From Arthrobacter globiformis (GTDB lineage Bacteria; Actinomycetota; Actinomycetes; Actinomycetales; Micrococcaceae): a stretch of DNA of 64,000 nt. The stretch spans positions 124,001-188,000 of the forward strand of contig NZ_JAUSYZ010000002.1 of NCBI RefSeq assembly GCF_030817195.1, read 5' to 3'. The notes beneath the pieces were generated by a model. The model searched no databases and was not told the DNA's origin. It worked only from the letters and a program-made list of their open reading frames with translations. Each line of letters starts with the position of its first letter. Position 1 is the first letter of the stretch. This document shows positions 60,526 to 64,000 of this stretch, in pieces. The position numbers and the translations under genes were made by a program.

Positions 60526-61158
60526 TTAAGGGACGGGTAAAAGCGCGGGTTCCACGGCGACAATTTTCTCGCCATAGCGCCGGTCCATCTTTTTCTGGAT
60601 GCTCCCGTCGTCGAAAATGACCTTCAAAAAGACGTAGCCGTTTTCGGCCAGTGCAGAAAGCATTGTCGGCTCGGCGGAGTTCAACAGTTCATTTTGGATC
60701 TTCCTCAGCTGATCCGCTGTGCCAGCCCCTCGATGCGCTGCATCCCGGCGTGGGTCGCTTGGCCCGCGGAGGAAATATTCATTGGAGCCGAGCGGCCGTG
60801 GAGGTGTTTGCCCGAGTGTGAACGTTTTGCCGTCCCACGTTCCCTGCAGCAGGTAATCGCCATGAGTGACCGTCCCTACGGTCGTCGATCCGGTGACCGA
60901 GTCCCAGTCCCAGCCGTCGATGACTGGACCCCTACACATGGGAGGATCAGACGTTGCTACGTAGCCTAAGCAGAATTCGGGCTCTGCGGGTCGCCGTTGA
61001 AGCACTGTTCCCTGGCCCATAAGTTCCGTTCCTGCGATGGAGGACTTCGACGCCTCGACGGTGGTACGGTCGCCTGGTTGAACGGTTGGGGTGCAGCCAG
61101 CGAGCACAACGGCGAGGCCGCCAATTAACGCGCTTCTGGCAATTCGGCGCCTCCTCAT
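60526..61158 (-). CDS. Lipoprotein of unknown function
   Basis: About 210 residues from ATG 61158 (MRRRRIARSALIGGLAVVLAGCTPT). The lipobox LAGC gives Cys22. The mature part has two cysteines (EFCLGYVATSDPPMCRGPV) flanking a short loop, probably a disulfide, and a C-terminal beta segment (NGYVFLKVIFDDGSIQKKMDRRYG). Anchored outside the membrane. No family identified. Confidence 0.65.
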   Translation of the reverse strand: MRRRRIARSALIGGLAVVLAGCTPTVQPGDRTTVEASKSSIAGTELMGQGTVLQRRPAEPEFCLGYVATSDPPMCRGPVIDGWDWDSVTGSTTVGTVTHGDYLLQGTWDGKTFTLGQTPPRPLGSNEYFLRGPSDPRRDAAHRGAGTADQLRKIQNELLNSAEPTMLSALAENGYVFLKVIFDDGSIQKKMDRRYGEKIVAVEPALLPVP

Positions 61159-61376
61159 GCCTAAAGTATCGCTCTTGTGTTCCTGAGGTACCACGGGGAG
61201 TTTACGGATCGAAGGCCCACAAACCCTACCTGGTTCTGGCCGATGCTTCAGCCTCGTGAGTTGGCGGCTCCTCGGCTCTTGCGGGGAACCCAGACTGGGA
61301 CGTGCTCAGTGCTACGGGTGGCACGACCGGGCCGACGGGAACTCGGCCTTTCGGAAATCGAGGTTCCTGCTTGGAG

Positions 61377-61931
61377 CTAATTGCGGCCGATCTTGCCGGC
61401 GAGCAGGGTCAGACCTGCTTCTCCGGTAGCTACTTCCAGGTCCCCCTTGTTTGTGCCAATTGCGGCGATTTTCCAGGACCGCTTGAGCCCGGCCGGCCTC
61501 TTCGCGGGAAGGTCGAGCAATCCGTGGGAGGACAATTCGCTGAACTCCCGCACATGCCCTGTGGGGGACCCCATTTCACCAAACAGAGGTCGGAATTTGA
61601 TAAATCCATTGTTCACCTCGGCGAATCCTTGCTCCCACCTGCTGCTTAGCGAACCAGGGAGAGCCTTGGGGTGGCGGATTGCACATTCGATGAGTCCGCG
61701 CTCAACGTCCCGGGCGAGACGAGCCTCCCGCTCGGCCGCTGCCATCCGGGCGACTACGAGTGCAATGGCAGCGATAAAAGCGGCAGTGACTGCAAGTGAG
61801 GGCCAGAAACCGAGAGGTTCACGGAGGATGCTGGAGACCAAAATGCCAACGATGAGAACCCACCAGTATGATCGCGCGAGTGCCTTTTCCCACTTTCCGA
61901 GCGGTGAGGGATTCTCTATCTCAGCTGCCAT
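61377..61931 (-). CDS. Membrane-anchored protein of unknown function
   Basis: 184 residues. Two adjacent helices (YWWVLIVGILVSSILR and FWPSLAVTAAFIAAIALVVARM) are followed by a cytoplasmic helical segment and a small beta-rich domain (FIKFRPLFGEMGSPTGHVREF, SWKIAAIGTNKGDLEVATG), reminiscent of PH-like or DUF2550-type domains. The assignment is by appearance only. Confidence 0.6.
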   Translation of the reverse strand: MAAEIENPSPLGKWEKALARSYWWVLIVGILVSSILREPLGFWPSLAVTAAFIAAIALVVARMAAAEREARLARDVERGLIECAIRHPKALPGSLSSRWEQGFAEVNNGFIKFRPLFGEMGSPTGHVREFSELSSHGLLDLPAKRPAGLKRSWKIAAIGTNKGDLEVATGEAGLTLLAGKIGRN

Positions 61932-62004
61932 TTTTTGGTCCTAGCCCGCATTGATGCCCTTCCGGGCGGAATTGAAGCTTGAACGTTTTGCGAACGTCGT
62001 GCCG

Positions 62005-62244
62005 CTACGGGTTCAATTGATCTGCCTCTGACGATTTGCGGTACCTGACGACGACCAGCCCGATGAGGTTGGCGGCCGCGAACCCAAACATCACCACAAT
62101 TAGGATGACGTTGAAGGTGATCCAGAATGGCGAAGTATGTTCAGTTAAGAGTGCTGTAACTCCAAGGAAGAGCCCCAGAAACAGGCCGCTTATGGAGGGA
62201 AAGGATCGCCTCTTTAAAGTCCTGTTACTCAACTTACGGTTCAT
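62005..62244 (-). CDS. Small two-helix membrane protein
   Basis: 79 residues: a very basic N-terminus (MNRKLSNRTLKRRSF), helices ISGLFLGLFLGVTALL and FWITFNVILIVVMFGFAAANLIG, and a short charged tail. It lies nearest the right end of the element; 62,245-62,752 after it has no supported gene. Confidence 0.55.
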   Translation of the reverse strand: MNRKLSNRTLKRRSFPSISGLFLGLFLGVTALLTEHTSPFWITFNVILIVVMFGFAAANLIGLVVVRYRKSSEADQLNP

Positions 62245-62752
62245 GGTGCGCTAGACCTCTTTCGCGATCCCAAACAGCCAGCCCTTGGCATAGATGCTAC
62301 GCCTCGGATTATGAACAGCAACCGCCCTTCTCGTCTGTGGGCATGACGTTGATGGGCTTCGAATTGATGAGCGGTTCAGGCAGATGCCGAGCGAAGTAGC
62401 CGCGTCGGAATCCAAAAACGTCCCACTAGAGGCCAGCCCGCAAATCATCCCGCAAGCCGGTCGGCCATCAGGCTCCCGGCACTGTTATGGCTTTGTCTGA
62501 CGTAGGTGACAGGAGCCTGCCCAGATGGCTGGTCCGATTGGACTCTTCGCCAACGAGCCCTAACTGAAACATCCGACGGCCTCAAGACTTCGGTCTCTGA
62601 GCCCTCCCACCGAGCGAACAATCGCCTAGGCTACTCTGCCTCTGATTTCCGTGGAATCGCACAAGTACGATGGTGGCCCGGTGATCAGCCCCGACAACAG
62701 GTGGCTGACCGGCAGCAGCCCAATGGCTGTTGATTGACATTGTGCAGTGAAG

Positions 62753-62881
62753 GAATCCGTCCCATTTGGGTTCGGCCCATAGGCCGCCGGGCAGTGCGTT
62801 GGGGCCAGGGAAGGCCTTGACGAGTTTCGCCAGGGCAACCGCGACCGGTGGTTGCAGTGCCGGCGGAAGGGACTCGGCCAT
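62753..62881 (-). pseudogene. ATP-dependent DNA ligase, 5' portion (cut by the Tn554-like element)
   Basis: ATG 62881 opens a 43-residue ligase N-terminus: LPPALQPPVAVALAKLVKAF, then AEPKWDGF with the active-site lysine. Homology stops exactly at the Phe codon 62,753. The continuation RATAYIDAG starts at 54,795, with the element between. Joined length would be 332 residues, close to the 347 of the intact copy. As it stands it runs into element sequence and a short unrelated tail. Confidence 0.92.
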
Positions 62882-62928
62882 GGGCCCAGCCTAAAGGAGA
62901 AACGCCAGCACGAACGTCCGCGGTGGAT

Positions 62929-63234
62929 TTACTTGGCTGTAGGACCTTCTGTAACAGCGTCCTCCGCGTCGACGCGGCGGAGCAGGGCCGCGACGCTCCG
63001 AACGGCTGCCGGATCTTCCTGCCAGGGCTTGCCGCCCCTTGAGCAGGCATGAAAACCGGTGACAGCTGACCCTTTCGCCGCCTCGGCGAGCTCAGCCCAC
63101 GCCGCTTTCAGATCTGCCACCTGGTCAGGAGCCAACGGCTCCTGTTCCTTCGGCTTAATCGCCGCTGCGACGGCGGGGCGACCAGCACCCGTTGCCGGCT
63201 TGCGCCGCCGGGCGAACCAGCTCCACAGACCCAT
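62929..63234 (-). CDS. Small hypothetical protein
   Basis: 101 residues from ATG 63234 (MGLWSWFARRRKPATG). A basic start is followed by a helical segment (QVADLKAAWAELAEAAKGSAVTGFHAC) and KPWQEDPAAVRSVAALLRRVDAEDA. The FHAC...GKPWQEDP motif recurs in small Arthrobacter plasmid proteins in my recollection. It is 47 nt upstream of the ligase 5' half, so it may have been its operon partner. Confidence 0.6.
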   Translation of the reverse strand: MGLWSWFARRRKPATGAGRPAVAAAIKPKEQEPLAPDQVADLKAAWAELAEAAKGSAVTGFHACSRGGKPWQEDPAAVRSVAALLRRVDAEDAVTEGPTAK

Positions 63235-63769
63235 AGGCTTTCCCTTCGTATCAACACTCCAATGCCCTTCCAAGGCAAAGCAGAGGGCGCAACCGGTGCC
63301 GAATGCGGCCCCCTGCCCTGCGGGGTAAACATCCTGCTGCCTACTCTTTCGAGCATGCCACACGGTAAGTAGTGGTGCATGCTCGCAGGGCTCGCACCCA
63401 TGTGGGCGTCCGCTGGCGCGGCCGGCTGTTGGGCCCAGGTGGCGCCGTCGCAGAGCTCCGGACCCCCTGGCCCTGTCTTGTCTGCGACGTTTTGGCTGCT
63501 GTCCCAAGGGATTGTACGTGTCCGCTCCGGCCCGTCGAGCCCCTCCGTTCCTCCGGGGCCTGCGGCGCAGGAAATGTCCCTCCGGCGCTCCTTCGTCGCT
63601 GATTTCCTCCGGGAATTTCCCGCACCTTGCCCAAGGGTAGACAGGCCTCCGTCGGCCACAGCTCCGCAAGCTTCGCCAGCAGCCAAAACAACGGGGGGAG
63701 AGGGGAAGCTGGCCGGTCACCATTGGCCGCCCCACCCACCAACCCTTTCGGCAAAAAAGGAGCAACACC
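63235..63769. other. Gene-free stretch
   Basis: No frame has ribosome-site support or a known motif. It must contain the promoters of the two flanking divergent genes. It holds a TGCTCGCAGGGCTCGCA-like short repeat near 63,380, not obviously meaningful. Confidence 0.45.
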
Positions 63770-64000
63770 ATGAACGCAGTCACTAAGAGGACCGTGACCA
63801 CCGTCGACACCGGCGAAACAGTCCACGACGTACCCGTGCTCATCGACTACCACATGAACGACGGGTACGACTGGATGGACGTCATCAGCGAACACGGCTG
63901 GGCCGTGATCCCCAGCTGGGGCTGCGACGGCTGGGACCTGGGCCAGTGGCCTTACGTCATGGTCGCCGGAATCCGCACCGCGGACGCGATCGGCAACCTG
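63770..64000 (+). CDS. Hypothetical protein, N-terminal part
   Basis: ATG 63770 follows AAAAAAGGAGC and the frame is open to the window edge (77 codons). The product begins MNAVTKRTVTTVDTG, then a Trp/Gly/Asp-rich stretch (NDGYDWMDVISEHGWAVIPSW, GCDGWDLGQWPYVM) without membrane helices. Resembles small plasmid proteins of unknown function; the C-terminus is outside. Confidence 0.7.
   Translation, partial: MNAVTKRTVTTVDTGETVHDVPVLIDYHMNDGYDWMDVISEHGWAVIPSWGCDGWDLGQWPYVMVAGIRTADAIGNL

Larger units (their letters stand above)
54797..62752 (+). mobile_element. Tn554-like element with two tyrosine recombinases, about 7.96 kb
   Basis: The limits are set by the two halves of one ligase gene: host sequence ends at codon Arg (54,795) on the left and Phe (62,753) on the right, joining as K-W-D-G-F / R-A-T-A-Y in perfect frame. 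Both ends contain ACTGCAC pointing inward (54,804-54,810; complement at 62,742-62,748). The left end adds the palindrome TCGATCAATCGA (54,817-54,828) and TGCAGTT. Cargo: two overlapping recombinases, a complete DNA ligase and five small membrane or lipoprotein genes. Confidence 0.85.

Noticed and set aside
54797..62752. Integration of the two-recombinase element into the tRNA-Leu gene
   Set aside because: The element's limits are fixed by the split ligase; the tRNA at 52,760 is intact and about 2 kb away.

Overview
This window looks like part of a large plasmid, or a plasmid-derived chromosomal region, of a high-GC actinobacterium. Protein flavour and small conserved families point to Arthrobacter or a close relative in the Micrococcaceae; this is a judgement from the sequence, not a database match. 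The plasmid signs are a type IV secretion module in the actinobacterial VirB4/VirD4/SCO6880 style, a primase-like replication protein followed by a ParA/ParB-like pair, many small mobile-element remnants and several decayed genes. One tRNA gene, tRNA-Leu(GAG), is present.

Layout. 0-4 kb: a BNR-repeat gene tail, DUF3105, membrane proteins, a frameshifted four-helix copper-binding protein, a TetR regulator and a DUF2269-like membrane protein. 4.2-24.2 kb: plasmid backbone bounded by a 72-bp near-identical inverted repeat. It holds the minus-strand conjugation operon (5.5-13.8 kb: DUF4913 remnant, VirD4, VirB4, SCO6880-like, TrbL-like and three small or accessory proteins) and the divergent plus-strand operon (14-17.7 kb: HTH protein, CHAP peptidoglycan hydrolase, lipoprotein, MinD-like ATPase, small DNA-binding protein). 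Replication (17.9-19.8 kb) and partition (20-21.7 kb) follow, then a repeat-rich stretch with five tandem 46-bp units. No relaxase is visible.

24-36 kb is a loose, partly decayed stretch: a cold-shock remnant, Hsp20, two tiny acidic proteins, TetR, a multicopper oxidase with a Tat-signal partner, an IS110 remnant and a STAS-like protein. An intact IS30-family element sits at 36.4-37.6 kb. A defence island occupies 37.9-48.6 kb: serine recombinase, an uncharacterised 592-residue protein with a HEPN-like R-x4-H motif, Type I restriction-modification (HsdM, HsdS, a broken Mrr, HsdR) and an AbiTii-like protein.

48.7-53.9 kb is a DNA-repair cluster: a decayed ligase, a DUF6504-like protein, UmuC-like polymerase and UmuD-like protease behind a clear SOS box, and an SRAP protein. 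From about 54.80 to 62.75 kb lies a Tn554-like element with two tyrosine recombinases. It splits an ATP-dependent DNA ligase gene immediately after its active-site lysine motif. The two halves lie at 62,753-62,881 and 53,926-54,795. The element itself carries an intact DNA ligase of the same family plus a group of small membrane and lipoprotein genes. The window ends in an open small hypothetical gene.

Most notable: the ligase-disrupting transposon that carries a ligase; the candidate HEPN effector inside a duplicated resolvase tail; two copies of a 70-75 nt hairpin element 46 kb apart; the 72-bp inverted repeat bracketing the backbone; and the 46-bp tandem array next to the partition genes.
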